Shown: positions 52,741 through 60,154 of the stretch, one piece after another
How the letters are laid out: the number at the start of each line of letters is the position of its first letter
How positions within the stretch are numbered: the stretch's first letter is position 1
DNA from: an uncultured bacterium
Lineage (GTDB): Bacteria; Desulfobacterota; Binatia; UBA1149; CAITLU01
Direction: 5' to 3'
Assembly (NCBI GenBank): GCA_903893315.1
Contig: CAITLU010000013.1
Coordinates: forward strand, 281,026-345,025
Length of the DNA: 64,000 nt
The notes under the pieces: model-generated
Told to the model about the DNA's origin: nothing
The model's database searches: none
Seen by the model: only the letters and a program-made list of their open reading frames with translations
Translations under genes and position numbers: made by a program

Positions 52741-53625
52741 ATGGCCGAGACACTACGGACCTACTGCCTAAACGGCGTCGGGCACATCGTCCTCACCAGG
52801 GCCGCCGAGTACAACACCATCACCCCCGCGCTGCGCGACGAACTCGCCCAGGCCATCGACGAGAGCGACCGCGACGAGGCCGTCCACGTCATTCTCCTGA
52901 GGGCCGAAGGACCAGCCTTCTGCGCCGGCTATGGGCTCGACTGGTCGACCAGCGGTCAAGCGCGCGAGGAAACTGCGTCCTCCACCGGCCATAGGCGAGC
53001 CTGGGACTCCACCAGCGACATAGCCATGATCGGACGTTTCGTGGATACCTACATGAAGCTCTGGTACGCGCGGAAGCCGACTGTCGCTGCCGTTCAGGGC
53101 TGGTGCATAGGCGGCGGCACGGACATGGTCCTGTGCGCCGACATCATCCTCGCCGGAGAGAGCGCATCGTTCGGATACCCACCGTCGCGGGTATGGGGAA
53201 CCCCGACCACCGCGATGTGGGTCTACCGAATGGGTTTGGAGAAGGCCAAGCGTTATCTGCTGACGGGCGACGAAATTCCCGCCGCCACTGCGGCCAAGAT
53301 AGGCCTCATTCTGGAAACTTTTCCCGACACCAAGTTGGCGGAATCCGCGATCGCGTTTGCGGAACGGATGGCGCGGGTACCGATCAACCAACTGGTAATG
53401 CTCAAACTGCTGTGCAACCAAACCGTAGAGAACATGGGAATGGCCTCAAGCCGTACGCTTGGCATGCTCTTCGACGGGGTCGCGAGACACACCCAGGAGG
53501 GCAGCGACTTCGTCGGTCGAGCCCAGCAAGTTGGATTTCGGCAAGCCGTGCGTGAACGCGACGATCCCTTTGGCGACTATGGAAGCCGTCCACGCAAGTC
53601 CGACAACGAACCGCAAGGACGTTGA
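52741..53625 (+). CDS. Enoyl-CoA hydratase/isomerase (crotonase) family protein
   Basis: A 294-residue crotonase-fold protein. CoA- and oxyanion-binding regions are ILLRAEGPAFCAGYGLDW and AVQGWCIGGGTDMVLCADI, with the active-site turn near SFGYPPSRVWG. The family performs hydration, isomerisation or hydrolysis of acyl-CoA thioesters. The two usual catalytic glutamates are hard to place: the loop after CIGGG reads TDMV, so the exact reaction is open. The C-terminal 40 residues are polar and basic. Its ATG lies 19 nt behind the tRNA-Gly gene with no ribosome-binding site between them, so co-transcription with the tRNA is likely. Confidence 0.88.
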   Translation: MAETLRTYCLNGVGHIVLTRAAEYNTITPALRDELAQAIDESDRDEAVHVILLRAEGPAFCAGYGLDWSTSGQAREETASSTGHRRAWDSTSDIAMIGRFVDTYMKLWYARKPTVAAVQGWCIGGGTDMVLCADIILAGESASFGYPPSRVWGTPTTAMWVYRMGLEKAKRYLLTGDEIPAATAAKIGLILETFPDTKLAESAIAFAERMARVPINQLVMLKLLCNQTVENMGMASSRTLGMLFDGVARHTQEGSDFVGRAQQVGFRQAVRERDDPFGDYGSRPRKSDNEPQGR

Positions 53626-53656
53626 AGGAAAATCCCGGCGCGCTTAGTATTTCCCC

Positions 53657-53848
53657 GTGCGTTGCCCCACCTGCAAACAAACCGTCACCGACAGGCGCTT
53701 CCCGCCGTTTTGCTCTCAACGCTGCAAACTCCTCGACTTGGGAAAGTGGCTCGACGGCGTCTATTCGATTCCCGGTGAGCCGGCCGGTGAGGAAGACCTT
53801 GCGGCGGAGTTACTGAAACAAGTCGCGCACAAACCTGACGACCAGTGA
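53657..53848 (+). CDS. yacG: DNA gyrase inhibitor YacG
   Basis: A 63-residue zinc protein with the YacG pattern C3-x2-C6-x12-C19-x3-C23 (MRCPTCKQ...[18 protein letters not shown]). E. coli YacG binds GyrB and inhibits DNA gyrase. The start is GTG at 53657. It follows the crotonase gene by 31 nt, is short and ends with the acidic/basic tail typical of the family. Confidence 0.9.
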   Translation: MRCPTCKQTVTDRRFPPFCSQRCKLLDLGKWLDGVYSIPGEPAGEEDLAAELLKQVAHKPDDQ

Positions 53849-53965
53849 ACTTCTCCGACGGACACCTCGCCTAGAATGTCCGTTTGATTCACAACCCGGA
53901 GCAAAAGTGGGTTGTCCGCATCCCGGCCCCGCGTTAGCCTGCTACGTGCAGGGAACATCAGCACC

Positions 53966-54367
53966 ATGAAAAGAGAACTTAAGTTCACTCTTGGCATCGG
54001 GATCATCGTTGCCACCGTCGCCTTTTTGGTTTGGACAGCAGTTGATCAGACCAAAATGTACATGATCACCGTGGCCGAGTACCTTGACGTTGGAAATAGC
54101 TACGCTGGCAATACGCTGCGTATCGCGGGCAAGGTTGCGGCAGGAACAATGAAGTGGAACGACACTACGAATGACCTGCGCTTTACGCTCACGGACATGG
54201 ACGGAAGAGGCACTATAGAGGTCCACTATCGGGGCCTACTCCCCGATATGTTCGCGGAAGACAAGAAGGTAGTCGTCGAGGGGCCGTACGCGTCGGCTTC
54301 GCCTTTTGAGGCGACCGCTCTGCTGACCACTTGTCCGTCGAAGTACGAGGCAAAGGCTAATTCGTGA
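53966..54367 (+). CDS. ccmE: Cytochrome c maturation haem chaperone CcmE, Cys-type
   Basis: A 133-residue periplasmic haem chaperone with an N-terminal membrane anchor (LGIGIIVATVAFLVW) and an OB fold (NTLRIAGKVAAGTM, DLRFTLTDMDG, IEVHYRGLLPDMFAEDKKVVVEG). CcmE normally attaches haem covalently through His in HxxxY. Here the motif is CPSKY (C123, Y127), the CxxxY form known from Desulfovibrio and archaea. Start ATG 53966 gives the proper anchor; an earlier TTG frame is implausible. The gene overlaps ccmF by GTGA (54364-54367). Confidence 0.92.
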   Translation: MKRELKFTLGIGIIVATVAFLVWTAVDQTKMYMITVAEYLDVGNSYAGNTLRIAGKVAAGTMKWNDTTNDLRFTLTDMDGRGTIEVHYRGLLPDMFAEDKKVVVEGPYASASPFEATALLTTCPSKYEAKANS

Positions 54368-56343
54368 TCACCATCGGAAACCTTGCGCTCTATCTGGCGC
54401 TGGCGACTTCACTCTACGCGGTAGTTGCCTCGATCTACGCTGCGCAAGCCCACCGTGGCGAGTTTGTCACCAGCGGCGAGCGTGCCGCCTACGCCACATG
54501 GGGCCTTATCAGCATCACCACCATAGTGATGCTTCACGCTTTGGTAACCAACGATTTCAGCATCAAGTACGTTGCGGCTTACACCAGTACCACGCTTCCA
54601 GTACGTTTCCGGCTGACGGCACTGTGGGGTGGGATGGAGGGTTCCTTACTGTTCTGGACCCTGATCCTGACGACCCTCACTTCATTGGCGCTCTTTCAGA
54701 ACCGCTGCCGGAATCGCGAGCTGATGCCGTATGTAACCGCGACCGCAGCGACGGTCACGGCCTTCTTCGTCAGCCTGTTGGTTTTTCTGATACCGCCATT
54801 TGCACTGCTGAAATTTCCGCCAGCGGAGGGTACCGACCTTAACCCCCTGCTCCAGAACTATTGGATGCAGATCCATCCACCCGCGCTTTATTTGGGTTAC
54901 GTCAGTTGGACCATTCCGTTCGGGTTTGCCATCGGAGCGCTGGCAACAGGTAGACTCGACGATTTGTGGATCCGTACTTCACGCCGCTGGTGTCTGATGG
55001 CGTGGTTCTTCCTGTCACTCGGGAACCTGTTTGGGGCCCGTTGGGCTTACGAAGTCTTGGGTTGGGGCGGATACTGGGCTTGGGATCCAGTAGAAAATGC
55101 GGCCTTCATGCCGCTACTGACCGGCACGGCATATCTGCACTCAGTAATGATTCAAGAACGTAAGGACATGCTGAAGGTCTGGAACATGACCCTCATCATC
55201 CTTACCTTTGCCCTGACCATTTTCGGGACGTTTCTGACACGCTCGGGCGTTATCTCGTCAGTCCATTCGTTCACACAGTCTGGACTCGGGCCCTACTTCC
55301 TGACCTTTCTTGCTTTCGTGCTGCTCATCTCTTTCGGTCTGGTGGCGTTTCGCATTCGCGAGCTTCGCCCCCGCCACCAACTCGACAGCCTTCTGTCGCG
55401 AGAGTCGGCCTTCCTTTTCAACAACCTTCTGTTCGTAGGAATTGCCTTCGCCACCTTGTGGGGAACGATCTTTCCCGTGCTTTCCGAATGGGTTCGCGGT
55501 GTGAAGATCACGGTCGGGCCCCCTTTCTTCAATCGCGTCAACGGTCCACTGGCCGTGGCCCTCCTGCTATTGATGGGCATAGGCCCTATAATTGCCTGGC
55601 GGCGCGCTACGTTTCGAAATCTCGTGGACAATTTTGTCGTCCCGACGGCTCTGGGACTGGCGGTCGGCACGGCAGGCTTCGCCTGTGGTATGCGCTCACT
55701 TTCGGCGATCCTGGTGGTAAGCTTCTCAGCCTTCGTTCTCTATACGATTGCCGCCGAGTTCCACTCAGGAGCCAGAGCGCGCGGAGCAATGCTCCAGGAA
55801 TCCTACATGAGCGCCATTCTCGGCCTCATGCGGAAGAACCAGCGACGTTACGGCGGCTACGTCATCCACGTCGGCGTGGTCTTCATGTTCTTGGGCGTGA
55901 CGATGTCATCCATTTACCGAACCGAAGAACTCCACACGGTGAAAAAAGGGGAACAGTTCACGATCGACCGGTACACCCTGAAATACATGGACTCTGAAAA
56001 CAAAGAAGACTCCCACATGGCGCAACTTATCGCGACCTTGGACGTCTACGAAAACGGTAAGCAGATTACGACGCTTCATCCCGAAAAACGCTTTTATAAA
56101 CGCCCCGAACAGCCAGCCACGGAGGTCGACATGCGCTCGACAATGCGCGATGACCTCTATGTAGTTCTTGGAAGTATCGACGATCAAGGAGTCGCGACGT
56201 TCCAGGCATACGTCAATCCATTGGTCTGGTGGTTGTGGTTCGGCGGTGTGGTATTGGTCATCGGCACTGCAATTGCGGCATTCCCCTCGAAGGCAGCCAC
56301 GTTACACGAACGGGCTCGTGTAACCTCGACGATCCGGCGGTAG
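54364..56343 (+). CDS. ccmF: Cytochrome c haem lyase CcmF
   Basis: A 659-residue polytopic membrane protein that, with CcmH, transfers haem from CcmE to apocytochrome c. About 14 hydrophobic segments are visible. The conserved WxWD/haem-handling region is VLGWGGYWAWDPVENA (232-246), preceded by IHPPALYLGYVS, with later histidines (SSVHSF) that can ligate haem. GTG 54364 overlaps the ccmE stop, so ccmE and ccmF are translationally coupled. The C-terminal periplasmic loop (GEQFTIDRYTLKYMDSEN) is typical. ccmH follows 5 nt after its stop. Confidence 0.95.
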   Translation: MITIGNLALYLALATSLYAVVASIYAAQAHRGEFVTSGERAAYATWGLISITTIVMLHALVTNDFSIKYVAAYTSTTLPVRFRLTALWGGMEGSLLFWTLILTTLTSLALFQNRCRNRELMPYVTATAATVTAFFVSLLVFLIPPFALLKFPPAEGTDLNPLLQNYWMQIHPPALYLGYVSWTIPFGFAIGALATGRLDDLWIRTSRRWCLMAWFFLSLGNLFGARWAYEVLGWGGYWAWDPVENAAFMPLLTGTAYLHSVMIQERKDMLKVWNMTLIILTFALTIFGTFLTRSGVISSVHSFTQSGLGPYFLTFLAFVLLISFGLVAFRIRELRPRHQLDSLLSRESAFLFNNLLFVGIAFATLWGTIFPVLSEWVRGVKITVGPPFFNRVNGPLAVALLLLMGIGPIIAWRRATFRNLVDNFVVPTALGLAVGTAGFACGMRSLSAILVVSFSAFVLYTIAAEFHSGARARGAMLQESYMSAILGLMRKNQRRYGGYVIHVGVVFMFLGVTMSSIYRTEELHTVKKGEQFTIDRYTLKYMDSENKEDSHMAQLIATLDVYENGKQITTLHPEKRFYKRPEQPATEVDMRSTMRDDLYVVLGSIDDQGVATFQAYVNPLVWWLWFGGVVLVIGTAIAAFPSKAATLHERARVTSTIRR

Positions 56344-56348
56344 CGGAC

Positions 56349-56846
56349 GTGAGTAAGCGAATCCTGGTCAGTGTTGCCCTGTTAGCGTTGCTCAGTGTCG
56401 GGACGACGATCGACGTGCGTGCCGAAATGGCCGCAAGTGATGTCGAGGAAGCGCTCACCTGCCAATGCGGGTGCGGGCTGACGGTTCATTCCTGCAATCA
56501 CCTTGAGTGCTCTTTTGCCGTCCCCACACGCAAGAACATTGCCGAATCCCTTGCGCGAGGCGAAACTGGTGAGCAGATCATCGACCGTTACAAGCTCAAG
56601 TACGGAGAGAAGGTCCTGTCATCGCCTCTTCCGCGAGGCTTCAATCTGCTCGCATGGGTCGCGCCGTACGCCGGAATTTTCATAATTGGCACACTTATGC
56701 TGCTGCGCTTCAGACGCAGGAGCCGGCAGAGAACGCTCGAGCCTCCCGACGAAACTGATGGGTTGCAGTCTTCTTCTCCTTCGTCCCCAGAACTCGACCG
56801 ATGGCGCACGCAATTGCAAGAAGAAATCGAGGAGCTTAAGCGATGA
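56349..56846 (+). CDS. ccmH: Cytochrome c maturation thioredox protein CcmH (Cys-rich variant)
   Basis: A 165-residue membrane-anchored protein with signal peptide (residues 1-25), a periplasmic helical domain and a C-terminal anchor (APYAGIFIIGTLMLLRF). Canonical CcmH has LRCxxC; here the motif is LTCQCGCGLTVHSCNHLEC (C38, C40, C42, C49, C54), the Cys-rich form of several deltaproteobacterial and acidobacterial lineages. It reduces apocytochrome cysteines or presents them for haem ligation. GTG 56349 fits a short leader; the longer frame runs through ccmF. It overlaps the next gene by ATGA (56843-56846). Confidence 0.88.
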   Translation: MSKRILVSVALLALLSVGTTIDVRAEMAASDVEEALTCQCGCGLTVHSCNHLECSFAVPTRKNIAESLARGETGEQIIDRYKLKYGEKVLSSPLPRGFNLLAWVAPYAGIFIIGTLMLLRFRRRSRQRTLEPPDETDGLQSSSPSSPELDRWRTQLQEEIEELKR

Positions 56847-57226
56847 TCGGTGCTTTTTGTGCGGTTCTGGTGGCCGCCGTTGCCGCAGTGATCGCCATGC
56901 CTTTGTCGCCCATCGCGTCCGTTCAAGCTCGCGATGAACCCGCCGCCAACGATGAACTTTGGCAGCACGAGAAGGCAGTTGCCTTGCTGGCGATTGCTGA
57001 GGCTGACTTCGACCGCGCCACGGGAAAGTTGAGCAATGACGACTACGCAATTCTCCGCAGTGATTATGAGGGGCGCGCGCTCCGTGCGATCGGCGAACTC
57101 GACAGACTCGACACTTTGCCGGTGGTGGGCCTAGCGGTAGTTCCGGCGGGGTTTTGCGGCCATTGCGGCGTGCGCTTTAAAGATCCGGACCGCTACTGCT
57201 CGAGTTGCGGATCAGCCCGCGGCTGA
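56843..57226 (+). CDS. CcmI-like protein with C-terminal zinc ribbon
   Basis: A 127-residue protein. Residues 1-28 are hydrophobic, followed by an EKAVALLAIAEADFDRATGKLSNDDYAILRSDYEGRALRAIGEL segment (in part) that matches the CcmI N-terminal region, where the DFDRATGKLSxxDY signature occurs. CcmI (CycH) normally has a long TPR domain that binds apocytochrome tails; here that domain is replaced by a short C-terminal zinc ribbon, C104, C107, C118, C121 (CGHC...CSSC). Overlap with ccmH by 4 bp indicates coupling. Its function as a CcmI substitute is inferred from gene order and the N-terminal match. Confidence 0.75.
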   Translation: MIGAFCAVLVAAVAAVIAMPLSPIASVQARDEPAANDELWQHEKAVALLAIAEADFDRATGKLSNDDYAILRSDYEGRALRAIGELDRLDTLPVVGLAVVPAGFCGHCGVRFKDPDRYCSSCGSARG

Positions 57227-57303
57227 CCGTCCCGGGGCGGGTTAGTCCATAATGAGTGTGGCAATCCAGTGCGCGCCGGGGTAGCGTGTCGCTTCTCTAC
57301 CCC

Positions 57304-58689
57304 ATGATTCAAGAAGACTCTTCATCTCCCATAGTTCGGTCCGCTGAGGATCTCGAGGCCTACTTCCACGCCGGGTCGAAACCCCGTGAAGCTTGGCGAG
57401 TCGGGGTAGAGTATGAGAAACCAGTGGTCGACGCTTCAACCGGAGAAGGCGTCCCCTACGACGGTCCGCGCGGAATCCGTCGGCTGCTTGAAGAAATACT
57501 TGAACACTCAAAGCACTGGGAAGGAGTCTACGAAGACGGGGCACTCATCGCACTGAGCGACGGCCTCGCGTCGATTACGCTCGAACCCGGCGGCCAGTTC
57601 GAGATGTCCGGGCAGCAGTGCGAGTCCCTTCACTGCGTCAACGACGAACTCCAGCGACACGTAGATGAAATTCTGAAAGTAGGAAATCTCCTCGGTCTCA
57701 AATTTTTGGGACTGGGCATAGCTCCGAAAACGCCGTTGTCCCGCACGCCGTGGATGCCCAAGCGCCGCTATCAAATAATGCGCCAGATCATGTCGCAGAC
57801 CGGCCAGCTTGGTACCCGAATGATGGGACAGACCGCGACTGTCCAGGGAAACTTCGACTACGCCGACGAGCGCGACGCAACCATCAAGATGCGCGTGGGT
57901 ATGGCGATGGGACCCGTCCTCGTGGCGGTCTCTGCCAACTCCCCGATCGTCGACGGCGCGGCCACTGGCTACCAGAGCTTCCGATCACACATATGGACCG
58001 ACACGGATCGCGCCAGGTGTGGATTCTTGCCATTCGTCTTCACGAACGAGTCGTTATTTAGCTCGTACACCGATTACGCCCTAGATGTTCCGATGTACTT
58101 TCTCGCGCGCCGCGGCGAACTCCACGAGGTGGCGGGCGCTACGTTTCGCACGTTTCTCGAAGTTGGCCTTCATGGTGAACGGCCAACGCTGGCTGACTGG
58201 GCGCTTCACCTGACAACACTTTTCCCGGAGGTTCGCCTCAAGTCCTACCTTGAGATCCGGTCTGCTGACAGTCAGCCACTCGATTTAATGCTCGCGACTC
58301 CAGCTCTTATGAAGGGTATTTTTTACGACGCCGACTGCCTTGCCGCCGCTTGGGATGTAGTGCGCCAATGGACGGCGACCGAATTGCCGGCGCTGCAAGA
58401 TGAAGCGGCCCGCCATGGTCTCGCTGCAAAGTGGAGGCGACATACGCTGAAGGACTATTCCTTGGAGCTGCTCGAAATCGGCCGCACCGGCCTCGGGCGA
58501 CAACGGATCCTAGACGCTCAGGGAAACGACGAAACCGTGTACCTCGATCGCCTTGAAGAGGAATTGCGCCGAGGCGAAAACCCGGCTACTCGCATCATCC
58601 GAAAATGGGAGCGAGAGTGGGGAGGCCAGGTCAATCGCCTTATTGACGCAACGGCCTACCGAGCCAGCCGTGCGGCAGGCGACCCTTGA
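57304..58689 (+). CDS. gshA: Glutamate-cysteine ligase (GCS2 family)
   Basis: A 461-residue enzyme of the plant/proteobacterial GCS2-type family that makes gamma-glutamylcysteine, the first step of glutathione synthesis. Supporting segments are WRVGVEYEKPVV, ASITLEPGGQFEMSG, GLGIAPKTPLSRTPWMPKRRY, TATVQGNFDYADERDA, MAMGPVLVAVSANSPI and SYLEIRSADSQP. ATG 57304 is chosen because the family begins near IVRSAEDLEAYF; a GTG-led extension of 16 residues is unlikely. It follows the CcmI-like gene by 77 bp and may be transcribed with the ccm genes, which need periplasmic thiol chemistry. gshB is not in the window. Confidence 0.9.
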   Translation: MIQEDSSSPIVRSAEDLEAYFHAGSKPREAWRVGVEYEKPVVDASTGEGVPYDGPRGIRRLLEEILEHSKHWEGVYEDGALIALSDGLASITLEPGGQFEMSGQQCESLHCVNDELQRHVDEILKVGNLLGLKFLGLGIAPKTPLSRTPWMPKRRYQIMRQIMSQTGQLGTRMMGQTATVQGNFDYADERDATIKMRVGMAMGPVLVAVSANSPIVDGAATGYQSFRSHIWTDTDRARCGFLPFVFTNESLFSSYTDYALDVPMYFLARRGELHEVAGATFRTFLEVGLHGERPTLADWALHLTTLFPEVRLKSYLEIRSADSQPLDLMLATPALMKGIFYDADCLAAAWDVVRQWTATELPALQDEAARHGLAAKWRRHTLKDYSLELLEIGRTGLGRQRILDAQGNDETVYLDRLEEELRRGENPATRIIRKWEREWGGQVNRLIDATAYRASRAAGDP

Positions 58690-58720
58690 CGTTCGTCTTT
58701 TCTTCGCCTACGCTGGACCC

Positions 58721-59203
58721 ATGTTCAGCGATGCGGCCCGTTTCACAACGCTTCCCAGTTCCCCACGGGGCGGTTTCGCCCCGATGCTTGCGACGACTGC
58801 CGTAGGCCTGTCGGCGCGTCGTGCCGAGCGCTGGCTCTCCTTACCATTGGGGGCGTGGCACAAGCGGCGCCTATACGCACTAAGGGTCGGAGGTGCCACA
58901 TTCGAATCACTCGGGATTCGCCTTGGGGACTTTCTGATCGTTGAACCCGGGGTAAGGGAGAGACCGGGGCAGACGGTCGTAACGAAGAAGAGGGCAGCCC
59001 TTTCCCTGAAACGGATACCACCCCTGCGCCCAGTCCCCCGACTCCCAAATGTGCTGGAACTTCCGCTCGGTTCTCGGGGAACACATAGTTCAATAACAGT
59101 TGTTGGTACCGTTATTGGGGTGATCCGGCCTACCGGAACTGGCGCCTTGAAACCAGTGCGTAGCGTTATGCCTCCGTCGTTGCGGCGGTCGGGACTTTTC
59201 TAG
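58721..59203 (+). CDS. LexA/S24-like fold protein with substituted catalytic Ser
   Basis: A 160-residue protein resembling the C-terminal S24/LexA peptidase domain. RVGGATFESLGIRLGDFLIVEPG aligns (in parts) with the LexA V-x-G-x-S-M-x3-G-I-x2-G-D-x3-V motif, but the nucleophile Ser is Thr (T60) and the preceding residue is Ala. The catalytic Lys is kept in ALSLKRI (K97). There is no DNA-binding domain, so it is not an SOS repressor. Self-cleavage is doubtful. ATG 58721 starts the domain; the longer frame overlaps gshA. The gene is 31 nt behind gshA. It could be an inactive regulatory partner or a signal-peptidase-like protein. Confidence 0.65.
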   Translation: MFSDAARFTTLPSSPRGGFAPMLATTAVGLSARRAERWLSLPLGAWHKRRLYALRVGGATFESLGIRLGDFLIVEPGVRERPGQTVVTKKRAALSLKRIPPLRPVPRLPNVLELPLGSRGTHSSITVVGTVIGVIRPTGTGALKPVRSVMPPSLRRSGLF

Positions 59204-59652
59204 CGCTCCTCTTGACGGATGGAATGCCGAGCCGACGGGACGCGCCGAGACCCAGGCCGCGGCGCGTGTGGCCCCTATCTGGATAGCCTTTTTGACCGAT
59301 CGCGCACCCCAGAAACGTTCCGGTCACTGCCCCTGCAGTTACAGACACGGGGCCGGAAAAGGCGGCATTTGCGGCGCCGCTTCGATGAAGTGCGCGGCGG
59401 CGTACTCTCACGCACTACTTCCGCCTTGGGCTACTTCTCAAATTGCCCTCCATATCGTTTGCGTCTCCGCATCGGGTAGAAGGGCGTAAGGCGACGAGGT
59501 GCCCCCCGTACGGGGCGTAAAGCACATTCGGTAATATAACTACTTATTTTATTTCATGCCGCCGAATCTTCCATAGCCGCTTCCAATCATGTTATATGAC
59601 GCCCTGCATCAGGCACGCACGGCTTGAATGCAGTTGAGAAGAGGAGCGAACC
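59204..59652. other. Intergenic region with AT-rich promoter-like block
   Basis: About 450 bp before the 139-residue hypothetical gene. No convincing gene is seen. Around 59529-59560 is an AT-rich island in GC-rich surroundings (ttcggtaatataactacttattttatttc), and nearer the gene atcatgttatatgacg contains a TATATG and a TCAT-N5-ATGA inverted repeat. These look like a strong promoter region and possible operator for the downstream gene. Short Gly/Arg-rich reading frames on both strands are considered noise. Confidence 0.45.
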
Positions 59653-60072
59653 ATGGCCGATAGATTTGTAAACTTGTTCGAGCCGGACACCCTGTTGCCG
59701 GCACAGTACTTCGCGGCTTTTGCGCGCGAGGGCGGTCTAGTTCGCGAGCGGCGTCTCATGCTCGCAATCTTGCAGGATGCGGTGGAGTGCTACCAAAAAT
59801 ACGCGCTTGCCAGAGATCCCCGAGGACGGATGCTATTCGAAGATGCCTTTGAGTGGATTGAATCAAGTGAGCGGGAGTGGCCGTTTGCGTATGAAAATAT
59901 TTGTGAGGTTCTAAGCCTTAACGCCGAGTATATCCGCCGTGGGCTCTCGAAGTGGCGCCAACAGCGCGGCCCCTCCCGCCGGGCGGCGGCTAAAATTGTA
60001 CCCCTGGCCGAACGCCGGGCTAACATCGCCATCCTCGGGCTCCACGAAGAGGATCTTCAGCAGGCCTCCTGA
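59653..60072 (+). CDS. Conserved-looking hypothetical protein, 139 aa
   Basis: A 139-residue, soluble and mostly helical protein. Landmarks are YFAAFAREGGLVRERRLMLAIL, DAVECYQKYALARDPRGR, AFEWIESSEREWPFAYENIC and VLSLNAEYIRRGLSKWRQQ, followed by a short basic tail. I have the impression of a conserved family in deltaproteobacterial genomes with the WPFxxENIC...LxxDxxYxRxGL pattern, and know no function. The features around it suggest strong expression: an AT-rich promoter region, a GAGGAG ribosome-binding site seven bases before ATG 59653, and its own terminator. The helical C-terminal half could be a nucleic-acid-binding region, but this is speculation. Confidence 0.75.
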   Translation: MADRFVNLFEPDTLLPAQYFAAFAREGGLVRERRLMLAILQDAVECYQKYALARDPRGRMLFEDAFEWIESSEREWPFAYENICEVLSLNAEYIRRGLSKWRQQRGPSRRAAAKIVPLAERRANIAILGLHEEDLQQAS

Positions 60073-60118
60073 GTTCATCAGCCAACTCGTAGCAGTTTCT
60101 GTTTCTGCCTTAGGCAAG

Positions 60119-60151
60119 AGGCCCACTGACCTGATACGGGGAAGTGGGCCT
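60119..60151. terminator. Bidirectional hairpin terminator between convergent genes
   Basis: A perfect 9-bp stem (aggcccact / agtgggcct) closes a 15-nt loop between the stops of the hypothetical gene and the L,D-transpeptidase gene. On the plus strand the tail is tcttcatt, on the minus strand cttgcct, so it probably serves mainly the plus-strand gene. Confidence 0.65.
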
Positions 60152-60154
60152 TCT

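Noticed and set aside
59166-59479. Short Gly/Arg-rich frames in the gap after the S24-like gene
   Set aside because: No ribosome-binding site or family similarity, and one overlaps the end of the S24-like gene.
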